A stretch of 64,000 nt of DNA, taken from the NCBI GenBank assembly GCA_030077755.1, contig JAQJZZ010000010.1, forward strand, positions 3,844,001 to 3,908,000. The letters run 5' to 3'. Source of the stretch: Filosporella fistucella. Taxonomy: Eukaryota; Ascomycota; Leotiomycetes; Helotiales. Below are positions 11,044 to 23,519 of the stretch, one piece after another (within the stretch, counting starts at the first letter, position 1; each line of letters begins with the position of its first letter). The notes beneath the pieces were generated by a model. The model had not been told where the DNA came from. It worked only from the letters and a program-made list of their open reading frames with translations, and searched no databases. A program made the position numbers and the translations under genes.

Positions 11044-12318
11044 GAAAGAAACGCCCAAATTATGATACTCAACTTACTCATGTGCTTATTAGCTTCCCAC
11101 ATCTCAAACATAGGTGGAAATCTGCGTTGTGACTAAGTGCCTCTTGAAGGCAGATCGAGGAGAGGAATCGGTCGCACACTTTGCTCCCTGAAAGAATCTA
11201 GTACATCTCATCGTCTGAGAGGAGGTGATGTGAGTTATCGTGTACAGATGGAGTTTTTTCGTACTAGTCCATGGCAAATCTTCGACAATCCGCAACTGTA
11301 TCTCGCGACACAGACTAGCCTCTTGAAACACACCAAAATAAAACAAAGAATCTAAAAATCTCTAAATATCATTTCCCACATGTACGATGTATGCTTGTGA
11401 TTGAGAGCTCGATCACGATTGTACAAAGTCCATGTATAGCGTAACGGTAATTTTGCAGTAGCTGGGATGTCACATTTTGAGAGAAAAAGCTCCATGATGT
11501 GTCTATCAACATCTAGAGCCATATTTTGAAGCAGTGTTCATAATAATTTGGATTCAATCTTTCACTTTGACCTATCTTAGTAGATTTCGGACAATCTGCC
11601 TTTATCATGATTCATATTGTAGCATGCCGAGATAAATTTTGTTGGCTAGTCATCTCAGGGGCTTTAGCGAGCCACCTCGCAGAGAGGTCAGGTTACTATG
11701 TCACGATTAAGGGTGTCACTCCGTTTCACCTGATTCCGACTAGACAACGACTTTAGAGGGAAGCATAGTCAGTCTTTGATTGGGTCAGTGAATGTCAAAT
11801 AGGGAGATAAGGTAATAACTGAGAAGTGCGAGGAACTCGGCAGACAATTGTAAATTTGTAAATGGGTATCATCAATTATATCTAGTTTCTCGTTCCTTCA
11901 CATACATCCACATCATGATTAAGACGAAATCCCCAAGCTGTTTCAGACGTTGCTTATCGTCTTACTATGCTTGTCCATACGCATCTCTTGATAGTCTTAC
12001 CGGATATTTGATATCCTGGCTCTGGATTATTCTGCTGATCGTTGGGCCTGTTACTTCCAACTATGGCCCTTGCGGACCTAGCCATGTCCAACCGAGACTT
12101 ATGGACTCCTCATTTATTTCAACAGAACTGGTCACCTGAGTCGCCACTATCGACCATGTCATACTCAGAGCTTGTTACTGCTCATCTCAGGTACTGCAGT
12201 ATTGAGTCTGGCGGACTGTGCTCCTTCCCCGAATAACTCCTAGAAGTGGCTTCATTATCGGTAAATCAGTGCAAATGATGAGAAAATGGACTTCATGTCT
12301 CGACACAAGCAAGCTAGA
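11044..12318. other. Intergenic region
   Basis: About 1.3 kb with only short open frames and no recognisable motif. AT-leaning. It separates the CVNH-like gene from the 3' end of the broken NB-ARC/TPR gene. Confidence 0.5.
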
Positions 12319-15300
12319 TCACCATGTTGGGCTTAGTATATTGTTGGCCATGTTGGTTGAAGGCCTGGAATTGTCCCCTGGCCCGTTTGGTCTTCCAGTA
12401 GTAGAAACAATGGCCTCTAACTCTTCCTTGTTCGTCTCCAATTTCTGCGAGAACGGATGTAGCTTACCCAGACCTGCACCTCCTATAGTCGCGACTACAA
12501 TCTCCAATTCGCTCACTCGGTCAAGAGCGTCTTGGTATTTCTCGTGTAGTTGATAGCATTGAACAAGGTACCAGAGCGCAAGAATTCGGTCCGGATGATC
12601 ACCATCATCTCTTGCAGCACTTGCATATCGCTGCTTCTCAACCACTTTCACGAAAACTTCTTCAGCTTCCGAGTACCGCTTTTGACGCACCAAAACCTGT
12701 GCGAAGTGAACTTTTCCAGCGAGGGTACCGAAGTGATTTTCGCCTAGACTATGCTCAGCTACGGGCAGCGTCTTGCGAAACAGATGTTCTGCTTCCACAG
12801 TCTGGCCAAGAGCCGTCTTGATACGCGCGAGATTGCAGATGGCGAGGAGACTGAACGGCTGCTCGTTTCCAAGTCGCGCCCGGCGCTGCTCCAAAACTTC
12901 TGATAGTAGAGTGTGTACAGGCTCCAGTAAGTCATTTCCACAATCCATATATGACATAGCGACATCTTCCATGGCTATGAGGGTTTGTAGATGGGTGGGG
13001 CTAAGAGTTTTCTTCAGTCCTTCTAGTGCCTGTTCGTGGATATCTTTTGCTTCCTCGTAGCGGAAGTAGCGCCAGAGAATTCGGCCAAGGTTGCACATAG
13101 AGATATAGATATCTTCTTCCTTGCATTGCGGTGTTTTCTTCATTCCCTCGAGGGCTTGAGTGTGGAGATCAAGCGCCTCTTTGAATCTTCCTTGGAAGGT
13201 ACGGCTCGCAGCCAAGGTATCCATGACCTTCAGTGTCTTAGGGTGATCTGTGCCCAAGGACTTGAGGCATGCTTGTTAAACTTGATTTTGTAGCTCCGCT
13301 GCTTCATTGATACGCGCCTGGTTCCAAAGCGTGGCTGATAGGAAAAGATTTATCTCCATGGCAGCAGGATGTTCATTCCCTAGCATTCCGCATACAAAGT
13401 CTTTGACTTTAAGCTGGAGCTCCTCGGCTTCTTTCCACAATCCACATTCTGAATATACTCTGCTGAAATTTGCTGATTCCAAAGCCTGGCGCCTTCCAAA
13501 ACGGCCTTTCAGTACCGGCATCCACACCAAGCGCGCGCTTTGTGGTTTTTCTCGATGCTGGCTTCAATTAAAGCCTGACATTTCCGTACATGGTCAATAT
13601 GAGGAAGTAGACTCCTTCGCATATCTTCCTCCTTTTCCGACGAACCATTCGGGGGGAGAATGATGCATTGTGCAAGTGTCGTGGTTGCTGCTTGACACCA
13701 GAGTGCTTGTTCCCCGACCGTCAGCTCAGGACGTTCACGCACCCACCTGTGCACTATTGGATGCATGGAATAACTGTCAGCTTCATTTTGAGTGATTAAA
13801 TATCTCTGTGACAAAACCCCTAATGCTTGACGAAGTCTTAGCTCAAGGCTCTCATCGAATGTGGACAACGGGAATGTTTCACGCAAAACATTTGGTAACG
13901 GCGGAGGGCCACATTCTCTGAGTGCGAATTCCATCACCCTGAATAATTTCTCCCTTAGGTATTCTGACCAAGTCTGTGCTCGTGACAACAATTTCATACG
14001 GGCAGCTTCCTCCTTGTCGATCTCCTGTTGCTTTCGCTCGACCCTCGGATTCATCGCTGCCGTGACATGATATTCGACTTTAATGTTTTTACTATAGAAG
14101 CAAGAGAACATCTTCAATAACTCAATTGCGTCTCTCGCATCTTCATTATTGCACGTTTCCAGATCGCGCAGGTTGATTTCATAATTCGAATATACATTCA
14201 TATTCTTGTTCTCGTGCCCTCCACTGCCGGAACATTTCCTCGTCTCACGAATCCGCTGCCAACTTTTGTGGTAATGCTCAATGTAATTCCCAAGAGTTCA
14301 AAGACCACTCATGATTGCCTTCCCAGCTTGGATCAGAGCAAGAGGTAAAAATCCGAGCGCATCCGAGATAAAGTCCGCTGATTTGATTGACGCAACATCC
14401 CACGGCGTGGGATGACACGCTGCTTTCAATAGTAGATCATTTGCTTCCTTTGTTGGCAATTTTTCGAAACGATAATATCGTGGGCCAACTGTTCCTTGAA
14501 CTCTTTTTGTGGGATCTCTGGTAGTGACTAGAATACAACCTCGTTCGCCGTCTGGAAAATACGTTTCGAGAGCAAGACCTGGATCATCAGCGTTGTCGAT
14601 GAGCAGAAACCATGGCTTCTCCAGGCTGGACAACCAATCTTTCGCCGCTCGTTGATTTGAGCCTTCACTCGGTTCAACCTGTCCTATCTTGGCGATCTTC
14701 GAAAAAGAATGCTCTGCTGTTTCGGGTGAAGTTGCATCGATGCAGAATATTCCCAGTAGCTGAAGATGTGAGTCTATAGAAGATGAATCAACCAGGGATA
14801 GAATGCTCACTTTTGACGATTGTCTTGAGCAAATTTACAGCAGAATTGCGTCTTGCCTGATCCGCCCAAGCCATATACAACGAATGGCTTTTGCATAGAA
14901 GGCTGCCTAGGTGATGCTCGCAGCACACCAAAGTAGTCTTGTAACTCCACCAAAGATGATGCCCTTCCTTTGAAGATGCTGGTAACAGTCTGAGGAATGT
15001 AGAAGTGTTTATTGATGGATATTAAAGAAGCGACATCTACTGCTAGATTGATGGCTTGATGGAACTGCACCCGATCAGCGTTGTCATTCAGACATACTTG
15101 GATCACCCACATGGCCATTTGTTCCGGCATTTAATTGTGGTCGTAATGCTGAGATCTGCGATTGCAGCTTAAACCCGAGAAGTTCAACGTCTGCAGAGAG
15201 GTGTCCCAGGGACAGGTCTGTTGAGTCTTGAGAGTTTCGTGTATAAGCACTGTATGGGGTTAGTATAAAATGAATACAGGAGAGCAAGACTGCTAACAGG

Positions 15301-15756
15301 TTTAACGCGGTCAACAGAACTTGCAGGCTGTTTTGATGATTCGCCAAAGTCGTACGAATAGCCTTGAAATCGTCCCCTTTCCTCTCTTTTCGCAACGTTT
15401 TGTTAAGACCATCACGCTTTCCGGTGACTTGAAGAGAATTATCCTTGCCAATTATTTCCTCCAGCAATGTGTTAAGCTGCCCAACGATCGACTGGCATTC
15501 CTTGAGGGAAGTTCCTACGATTTGCCATTGGTTTTCGACGCGTCCAGAATCTGCCAAAGACGTACCGGGAAGTCTCTTATATTCTGCGACGAATGTTTCA
15601 TGTATTGCCTCGCCAACAGAGATCAAGACTTTGACTCACGAGTAAGGCTAAGTATATCCTCTTCAATCTTTCCGGAAGATTCGCGAATCTTGACAGGGTA
15701 GCTACCCAACGATAGAGAACATCAAGCAAGCCAGCACTGCCAGCAATAATGGAAAA
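12319..15756 (-). pseudogene. Degraded NB-ARC/TPR NLR-like receptor
   Basis: Remains of a fungal STAND/NLR protein. Read from the right, the fungal N-terminal domain (DPFSIIAGSAGLLDVLYR, about 15735) is followed by NB-ARC with P-loop GLGGSGKTQ (about 14865), Walker B WFLLIDNADD, ILVTTRDP, a GLPLA-like LGFLPLAL and MHPIVHRWVRE. Then come about six tetratricopeptide repeats with spacing near 42 residues (13257-12400). It cannot be read through. There are in-frame stops at 14298-14300 (TGA) and 13276-13278 (TAA), frame changes near 15692, 15636, 14752 and at the GCGCGCGC tract 13531-13538, and no ATG beside the expected N-terminus. A normal intron survives near 15244-15300. Such receptors act in fungal non-self recognition (family knowledge). 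Sequence error could explain single indels, but not both stops. Confidence 0.85.
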
Positions 15757-17089
15757 TGGATCTGCCCTAAGTATCGACGGTGCTGCCTAGGATGTGTCGT
15801 TGGGAAGCGGATTGGACCTCAGCCTCTTAGTTTCCGACATTGCTGTTTCGATCGCGGGAAGTTTGCTCAATCCCGTATCCGATCAAATGGTTTTGAAGTG
15901 CTCTGAGAAGGTAGAGCATACAGCTTGTATCACCATTCTCGGAAGAAATTAATGGAATGCAGATGCGCAGGCTGAGGGAAAACAACAACCAAGAGCAGCT
16001 ACTCGGATACACATGAAGCCTCCCGAATGCTGAGGCGCCAGACTTGGACAATGACAGGAAGCCGACCACCGTCTGTGAAAGCAGAGCAGACCAGAGCAGA
16101 GTGTGAAGTGGGAAGTGTGAGGAGGGGCAATTTGGGGGTAAGGGCAGTGGTCAAGGTCTCAAAACCAACAGGAAGATGGTTGGTTACTTTTGTGGTGCAT
16201 GTAAGTAGGTAGGTAGGTAGGTAGGTAGGTAGGTAGGTAGGTAGGTAGGTAGGTAGGTAGGTAGGTAGGTAGGTAGGTAGGTAGGTAGGTAGGTAGGTAG
16301 GTAGGTAGGTAGGTAGGCAGGCATGGGTGTAACCACCAACTGAAAATAAAGCAGCGCCGGACTTTGATCCAGTCAATGCAATGCAATCGTATAGACTATC
16401 TTCACATAAGGTAGATATCCAAGATAAGGGATGCTGAGAGAATGTGATGAGATGCGACCAAAATTAGGTAGTGACTTGGCAGATAATTCTGTACGAAGTA
16501 GAGTACTTATCCAGCTTGTCTTCATGTGTTTCCACCTAATTAATGGTAGGTATGAACAAGTACTTGTTATTTAGCAAGATATTCAAACGGGAAGAATCTT
16601 GAGAAGTGGATATTTAACAAGGTGTAGGTAATTGTGCAAGCATGCCTCCTACCTACACAGCTCACTTACTCCGTAGCAGTTCCCAAATCTGCTTTGGCAA
16701 GCTCCAGTAGGTAATGTGAGACTCCCCCTTCGCGGCATGGCTCGTTCTGCATGACCGTCACACAGCCTACCACCACCACCCGCACAAGAATTGTAAGCAT
16801 CTTTATTGTCTTAGCACCTAATGACCCTTTCAATAGCAACATATTGCACCGTACCTAACATACGCCGCACCTCGATGACTTGTTTGAACCAACAGGTAAT
16901 TAGGTATGAAAAAGATTTTAAATTGGAATCCCATACACCCAAGGTGAGCTTTGTATTTATTGGGGCTATCGCACCTCTGGGCGTCAATTAGCGAATATAT
17001 TGTTTCTCCACGTGCTTTGTTTGCAACGATTGCATGCGCTTTTTTCATCTATAGATATGTCCAACGAAGGAATGATTATTTCGTATTTA
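15757..17089. other. Repeat-rich intergenic region
   Basis: No gene supported. Holds the GTAG microsatellite, listed separately, and scattered shorter CCTA/TAGG words around 16450-16920 (for example ggtagt, ctacctacacag, ggtaattaggta). These suggest the same motif seeded neighbouring sequence. Confidence 0.5.
16205..16316. repeat. Tetranucleotide microsatellite (GTAG)28
   Basis: Exactly 28 perfect tandem copies of GTAG, flanked by imperfect GTAA on the left and GCAG on the right. On the minus strand it is CTAC repeats and generates spurious Pro-Thr-Tyr-Leu open frames. Likely highly variable between strains (inference from length and perfection). Confidence 0.99.
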
Positions 17090-18788
17090 TCTTATTGCCT
17101 GCAGAAAGGCGAAAAGTCCTCGGCTGACACATTGTAGGCAGACATATCTTTTGGCAAGGAAAATGGCTGTCTTCCTATGGAGACATCATTGCCAAATAAG
17201 TGGCCATGGGGGATAGATATCTCAAGAAGCAATATGATGCTCTTCCAGATCAAAGCCTTCTAGCTTTCCAATCACAATACTTTGACAAGATAGGTCCAAA
17301 TATGAAGCTTGGCCTCTTTGGACAGGAAGGAGACATGATGACTGATCCCAAAAATATTGAGGCGATTCTTTCAACCCACTTTGAGGCTGAGCCATTTCTC
17401 TCTTCTCTCAGATATTGGACTAATCTATAGACTGGGGTTTGGGCTCGCCACGACCAGGTTTGTACCCTTTGCTTGGAGAAGGTATCTTCACACAAGATGG
17501 TCGACCATGGAAGCACTCCAGAGAGCTGCTCCGCCGCCAATTTGTGCGGATACAATATCAAAATCTCAAAGTATTTGACGAGCATGTTGATGATCTGATC
17601 TCGGGGCTTTCCTCGGCTGGCACCGAGGTGGTCGATCTTCAACCCTTTTTCTTCAGATTTACACTGGCAACAACAACCGATCTCATATTCGGTGAACCCG
17701 TTGGCAAGCTAGGAGATGACATCCAGGATACTTTTGCTAACAACTTCGAGTATTCTTCTCGTATCTGTGCCATTCGACTACGGCTCGCTGATTTTCATTG
17801 GCTTTACAAGACCAAAAAATTCAGAAATGCTCGTGGGGTTGTTAAGCAATATGCAAACCACTTTGTGGAGCAGGCACTGAAATTCAAAGAGAATCACAGC
17901 GACAAGGAGGCAATTGAGAAATATCCTTTTATCTTGGATCTTTACAAGGAGCTCAAAGACCCTGCTCTTGTCAGGGATCAGCTTGTCAATGTTCTCATCG
18001 CGGGAAGAGATATTACCGCATGTTTGATGTCGTGGACATTGTGAGATCTTCATCGGGTTTACTGCCGCATTCTAATCGAAATTTGCAGTTTCTTACTTGT
18101 TCGTCACCCCGAAGTCTTGGAGAAACTGCGAAAAGAAATATCAGCTGTCGCCCCAAACGGCGACGATATTACTTGGACTCAGATCGCTGAGATTTCGTAT
18201 CTCAAATGCGCCTTGAACGAAAGGAGGTTTGATTTGGCTCTCATGCACCATGAGCATATGTGCTCTCTTCTGGTACTGACGCAATCAAGCACTTCGGCTC
18301 CACCCTCAATTGCCTGTCAATATCCGTGTTGCCTTGAAGACAACATTCTTGCCTTCTGGCGGAGGGGCTTCAGGTAATTCTCCTGTTCTGATAAGAAGGG
18401 GCACAGGAGTTGGCTACTCTGTTTACCACATGCATCGAATGGCATCACTCTATGGTCCTGATGTTAACGAGTTCCATCCTGAGAGGTGGGAGAATACCGA
18501 TTTAGAGAAGAAAGTTGGTTGGGGATTTATGCCCTTCCACGGTGGTCCGAGGATATGTCTAGGAAGTAAGCGCATTTAGACCAAGAAATGCTCTTTCAAG
18601 ACAAACGTTAACACAGCTTAGAGGATTTTGCATTGATGGAAGCTTCCTATGGAATTGTGGAAATTATTCAGACGTTTCCAAATTTGAGGCTACCTCTAGA
18701 CGTTCAGAAAGAAAAGACAGGCCAGGAAAAGCAGAGCTTGACAATTGTTGTAACAAATGCTGAAGGATGTAAAGTATTGCTTCAGTGA
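17090..18788 (+). pseudogene. Degraded cytochrome P450 (CYP52-like monooxygenase)
   Basis: Microsomal P450 remnant. Visible landmarks are the N-terminal LPNKWPWGIDI (about 17190-17220), I-helix AGRDITACLMSWT (about 18000), K-helix ExxR (E before 18230, TLR after 18289), PERW-type FHPERWEN and the heme loop FHGGPRICLG (about 18530-18560). The I-helix and heme loop resemble CYP52-type n-alkane/fatty-acid hydroxylases. Two introns look normal (18043-18090 and near 18567-18620). The gene is damaged in several places. There is a -1 shift after WGIDI near 17220. The presumed intron before LGSPRPGLYP (about 17391-17432) starts CT instead of GT. The intron splitting the ExxR motif (about 18223-18289) starts GG instead of GT. 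C-terminus ends KVLLQ at 18788. Activity is therefore unlikely unless unusual splicing rescues it. Confidence 0.75.
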
Positions 18789-19204
18789 GGGACATGGTGG
18801 GATTTTCCAGGCGTTAAGAGGAGTAGCAAATTCGCGGAAAGGTTGTGTAGAGTTTAAGGACTTTACAAATTCCACCCCTGTAATTCGCAATTAGAAACGC
18901 ATATGAAGACTGCACAAGATCTTAGCCTTAATGGTACAGGTAGATAGATACCTATAATAGGTGGTATGTTAACACAGACTGGAACTTGCAGAGACGAGCT
19001 CGGTGCAAACGTTAATCCGGTTTTTTTGCACGTGACACAGTAGTTGACCCAATCAGCTTAGCCTTTCTCCAACACGAACTTTTCAAGCTTCGGCAAAAAT
19101 TATCTCGAGAAGCTTTCGACTCGAGGTAGATTTCGACACCACAATTCGACACGGTCGACAAGGAAAGGGGATTTTAGGAAAGCCGTCGATCGTTATCATA
19201 CAAA
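18789..19204. promoter_or_regulatory. CBF5 upstream region
   Basis: About 415 bp between the P450 relic and the CBF5 start. The last 150 bp are C/T- and GA-rich and contain a short T run (19021-19027). No gene is seen. Promoter role inferred from position. Confidence 0.45.
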
Positions 19205-20803
19205 ATGGCTTTGGTCACAACGTCAAAGGAGGTGGACTATACCATCAAGCCTGAAGCTGTAACTCCAGCAGTTGATACCAGCACATGGCCTCTCCTGCTC
19301 AAAAACTACAGCAATTGTATGAACACTGTCAATTCCCCAAAATAGCTGACTGACAATGAATAGTGCTTGTCCGTACTGGACATTTCACTCCTATCCCCAA
19401 TGGCTGCACGCCACTCAAGCGCGACCTCAAATCGTATATTTCCTCTGGTGTAATTAATCTCGACAAACCCTCGAACCCTTCTAGTCACGAAGTCGTCGCG
19501 TGGGTGAAGCGCATGCTCAGGTATTAAAATCTCGAAAATATCTTGACGAAGATACACTGACAAAATTCAGAGTCGAGAAAACCGGTCACAGTGGTACCCT
19601 CGATCCTAAAGTGACAGGCTGCTTAATTGTCTGCATTGATCGCGCAACAAGACTTGTCAAGTCGCAACAAGGTGCCGGAAAGGAATATGTGTGTGTTATC
19701 AGGTTACACGACAAACTTCCAGGTGGTGAAGCGCAATTTGCGCGGGCTCTCGAAACCTTGACCGGTGCCCTCTTCCAACGTCCTCCTTTGATCTCTGCTG
19801 TCAAGAGACAGTTGCGTATCCGAACAATCCACGAAAGCAAGCTTTACGAATTCGATAATGATAGACATCTGGGTGTTTTCTGGGTCAGCTGTGAAGCTGG
19901 TACATATATCCGAACTCTCTGTGTGCACTTGGGTCTTTTACTCGGCGTTGGAGCCCATATGCAAGAACTTCGCAGGGTGCGATCTGGTGCTATGGATGAG
20001 CAGGAGAATATGGTCACTCTCCACGATGTATTGGATGCTCAATGGATGCAAGACAATACTCGGGACGAGTCATATCTAAGAAGAGTGATTGCACCGTTGG
20101 AGACTCTCCTTACTACATATAAGAGAATTGTTGTCAAGGATAGCGCTGTCAATGCGGTTTGCTACGGTGCTAAATTGATGATTCCTGGTCTGCTTCGTTA
20201 TGGTAATTACCCCGCTCTCTAGCATTGTCTCAGTCTAACATTTTCATAGAATCTGGAATTGAGGTTCATGAGGAAGTTGTGTTGATGACCACAAAAGGAG
20301 AGGCTATCGCGCTCGGTATTGCTCAAATGTCGACAGTAGAGCTCTCAACTTGCAATCACGGTGTAGTTGCTAAGGTCAAACGCTGTATCATGGAACGAGA
20401 CCTGTACCCACGCCGATGGGGTCTCGGACCAGTCGCATTGGAGAAGAAAAAGATGAAGGCAGATGGAAAGCTTGACAAATATGGTCGTCCCAATGAGGCC
20501 ACACCAGCCAAGTGGAACACCGAGTACAAAGATTTTAATGCTCCTCTTGATGGCACTACTGCAGCTCCTCTGGCCGAGGTAACCTCCAAGGATGATGTTG
20601 CAGCTGCTCCTGCAGTTGAACCCATAGATGCTGATGTATCTATGGTCAGCAATGGTGTTGAGGAGAGTGGAAAGAAGCGCAAGAGACATGATGGTGAGAC
20701 AGCAGAGGAGAAAGCGGAACGCAAGAAGAAGAAGAAGGAAAAGAAGGAGAAGAAAGCTAAGAAAGAGGGAAAGAAGGTTGAGGAGAGTGATGATAGCGAG
20801 TGA
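19205..20803 (+). CDS. CBF5: Cbf5/dyskerin, H/ACA snoRNP pseudouridine synthase
   Basis: Catalytic subunit of nucleolar H/ACA snoRNPs, which converts rRNA and snRNA uridine to pseudouridine (family knowledge). Four exons: 19205-19316, 19364-19520, 19571-20202 and 20250-20803, with introns of 47-50 nt, giving 484 aa in frame. The N-terminal dyskerin-like segment ([20 protein letters not shown]) precedes the TruB domain. The catalytic Asp lies in [14 protein letters not shown]. The PUA domain follows ([22 protein letters not shown], then [21 protein letters not shown]). The C-terminus has the lineage-typical Lys/Glu tail ([16 protein letters not shown]), ending in an acidic Ser-Asp cluster. It is fully intact although it sits next to two degraded genes. 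Confidence 0.97.
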
Positions 20804-20944
20804 TCGTCGTCTTTTCCCTGATACGTCTTTCTTCCCTTTGGCATTTTCTCTCGGCGTTCCGATGTATCATACTTGCTGCAGAATAGTTGCAGTTTGCAGT
20901 GTGAAGGGTAGGATTAAAATGGAGTTAGAGGCTTTTCAATTAAA

Positions 20945-21896
20945 TTACATCAAAGCGCTGTCGATTTCCCACTCCCTGTGTGAACGCAATTCTTCTTCAT
21001 TCTGCATCTCTCCTATCGATTTCAGGTAACAATACCCAATCACCAGTTCTTTTCCGTTTCTCGCTGGTCCTCCTTTCGCAGGCCTATAGTTCTTCCCCAC
21101 TATTCTCCTCGTACCTCTTCTCCTGAGCCACTCCCAAATCTTGTCATAGTCTTTACACATGTGTTCCACACCCCATCCATATACATCGCGAACTCCATTC
21201 CCCTTGTTCAACTTTTCTAGTACACCCTCAGCTGGCTCTGATGCTGTATCACCTGCACACAGAATCGCCTGTCGCAAGTAATCAAAGCAATTGGTGACAG
21301 GGAGATGATCGTGGGAGGAAGGAGAAGATGTGTTAGGTGAGGTCAGAGAGATGAATGCTGCTTGTAATGACGCGAGACAGTGCAGTTGAGAGAACATGGA
21401 AATGCGGAAATGGCCATATTCTGACTTTTTTTTGCCCGTTTTCGTCTTCTTTTGTGGTTTCAAGGGCTACGAAGCCTGCTCCAGCTGTGGCAGTAAGCGA
21501 TATATTCCAACATGAGACGGAGAGACTGACGAGGTAGAAGGGCTCTCCATGAATCTAGCTCTGTAGATAGTGTATGGAATTCTGCATGTGGTTTGAATAT
21601 AGTAGGGCTAGAATATGGGACTAAGTGTGTTAATGCATGTTTTTCTTTAATTTGAGTGCAGCAGACCAACGATCGAAAATATCGTCCCTTTCATTCTCTG
21701 CTAGTTGACTCGGAACAAATACTTGTGAGAGCATAAGGATGGTTACAAGGTTAAAAATGAGGAGAGCGACAAATGCTATCTTATATGGCTTGACTGTCGG
21801 TCGTGTTCGTGGCCGAGAGGGAAGTGGGGTACGAGGGAACGAAAAAGTTGAACGTTGGCAGAGGCATATCGATTGCGAGATTTCTTCTACATTCAT
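20945..21896 (-). pseudogene. UstYa/DUF3328-like gene, apparently frameshifted
   Basis: UstYa-like proteins are membrane-anchored oxidases or cyclases in fungal RiPP and other secondary pathways (family knowledge). The N-terminus has one membrane helix (KIAFVALLIFNLVTILML). Later segments carry QLHCLASLQAAF, NCFDYLRQAILCAGDTASEP and GWGVEHMCKDYDKIWEW, the family core. Both HxxHC motifs look degenerate: Ser replaces the first His in SQLHC, and Asn precedes Cys in the second. An ordinary 46-nt intron (21485-21530) is present. Homologous segments lie in different frames, with shifts needed near 21645 and at an eight-base T run (21426-21433; A8 on the coding strand). Either a disrupted gene or homopolymer sequence error. 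No other pathway genes are adjacent. Confidence 0.65.
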
Positions 21897-23519
21897 GAAG
21901 GGATAGAGAGGAAAAAGGAATAGCCCAAGTGGAAGTTAGGACGGGAGAGCTGAATCGGAAAGGCGACGGAAATGTCAGTCGGTGCCTCCACACCCAAGTT
22001 TGCATTGCCACCTTGAAGCACAATATACAATGATGATAAACTTATCTATCAATTCAGCTACCAGGTTTGTCGCTTCCTATCAACAAAGCTTGTTGTCGGG
22101 TTTTCGCAATAACATTGTCGTCTCGCAGATGTTGTGTCTCGTCTTCGAAGGAGTGGCTGCTCTGGTACAACACCTCACTTGCCGCCCCCAATTATGAATC
22201 TACAGCATACAAGATAATCCTTAAACCGCAAGCAGGTGACTTCTATCGATATTGAGGTTATGCGAAGTGCCGACCTTCCAAATTCAAGGCCAACATCTCT
22301 GCTTTGACGTGGATCGTTCCACGGCATTGCCAAAAATCCTGCACTTTTCAAATTCACAGTTCTCAAGTGTGACTTTCCTTGCTCCAAGACTTGAATTGTT
22401 CCAGCTCCGGAGCCGAACCACCCTCTCAAACATGGCTCTGATGAGGGCACTTGGTGGGGACGAACATCAATCAATGAGGATGAACACTTTTCCATCAACC
22501 GTTTCTGTGCAACTTCAAAGCTGTCAGCTCAGATTCACCATTAGGACTTGTGCTATTCTGGCCGAAATGCTATCCCTCTGTTCCTCTCTACCCCCATTCT
22601 TTGATAAAAGCCTTGTCTGCCATTCTCTAAATTCTCAAACGCATAACCTATGTTGACTTGCTTTAAGTTTAAATATAATAAGAAAAGTGTCACAAGCTGC
22701 TGAATCTATCAATCTTTTGGCTCTGAAGAACTTCCCAAAATCATTCGAAATTCTACCTCCATGCACTTGCGGTTGCCTTCTCATAGTACTTCCTTAGCTG
22801 ATGACCACTGACCATAGCGTAGAACTGTGTTGAAATCAACATACTTCCTTCTTCAACTATGGAAATCTAGCAGATGCCGAGCCGCACGCTGGCTGCGGCT
22901 TTCAGTTCGTATGTTAACGCATTGATTAGAGGTTCCAACCTCTATGAACAGTCTGACCTACTTGTAGAATCACTGGATTAAAAATTCTCAACTTGCAAAT
23001 AAGTTTCACAACATAAAAAGAGTGTCATAAAAATTCGACGTTCATAAAAGTATCCAGTGGAGGTGCAGTCGAATGTTCTGCACGCTGAGACGCCACAACC
23101 GTCACCCGGAAGTCTAGAATGATATAGAGGATCAAACAAGATTTCCACTTCTTCAAGTTATTTAAAGTAACATCGCAATGGGAGGCAGTGCCACAGCCAA
23201 TCAGTCGGAAATGTTGATCCAATCGCGAGGCTGCGCTAAGTACTACCTTAGTCGGTTTGGTAAGGTTTTGACATCTGGGGTACGCATTTGCGGGCTTTAA
23301 CGTAAATATGATGAAATTAGTCGTGATGTTCAGGGTTCGAAGGATTGACGATCGTCAGTCAATGGAAGGATCAACGAAGTTTAATTCTGTATGAGATCAG
23401 CTTAGGACTTGAGGGGAGGGAATTATATATGTGGCTATGGCAGATCCTTCCGATGGCGATTTTCCTAGAAAATTGTAAGTCATTGTGTGATAATCCGAGT
23501 TTGAGAAACACCCGTTATG
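21897..23519. other. Long intergenic region
   Basis: About 1.6 kb without a supported gene; open frames are short and lack motifs. AT-leaning after 22640. The right side is the GH43 promoter. Confidence 0.5.

Noticed and set aside
12319..15756. Reading the NLR relic as several separate small genes
   Set aside because: The pieces are consecutive modules of one protein; splitting would hide the breaks.
15999..16386. Pro-Thr-Tyr-Leu repeat proteins on the minus strand
   Set aside because: Pure translation of the GTAG microsatellite.
20356..20844. 162-aa Ser/Phe-rich frame antisense to CBF5
   Set aside because: Shadow of the Lys/Glu-rich tail of CBF5.
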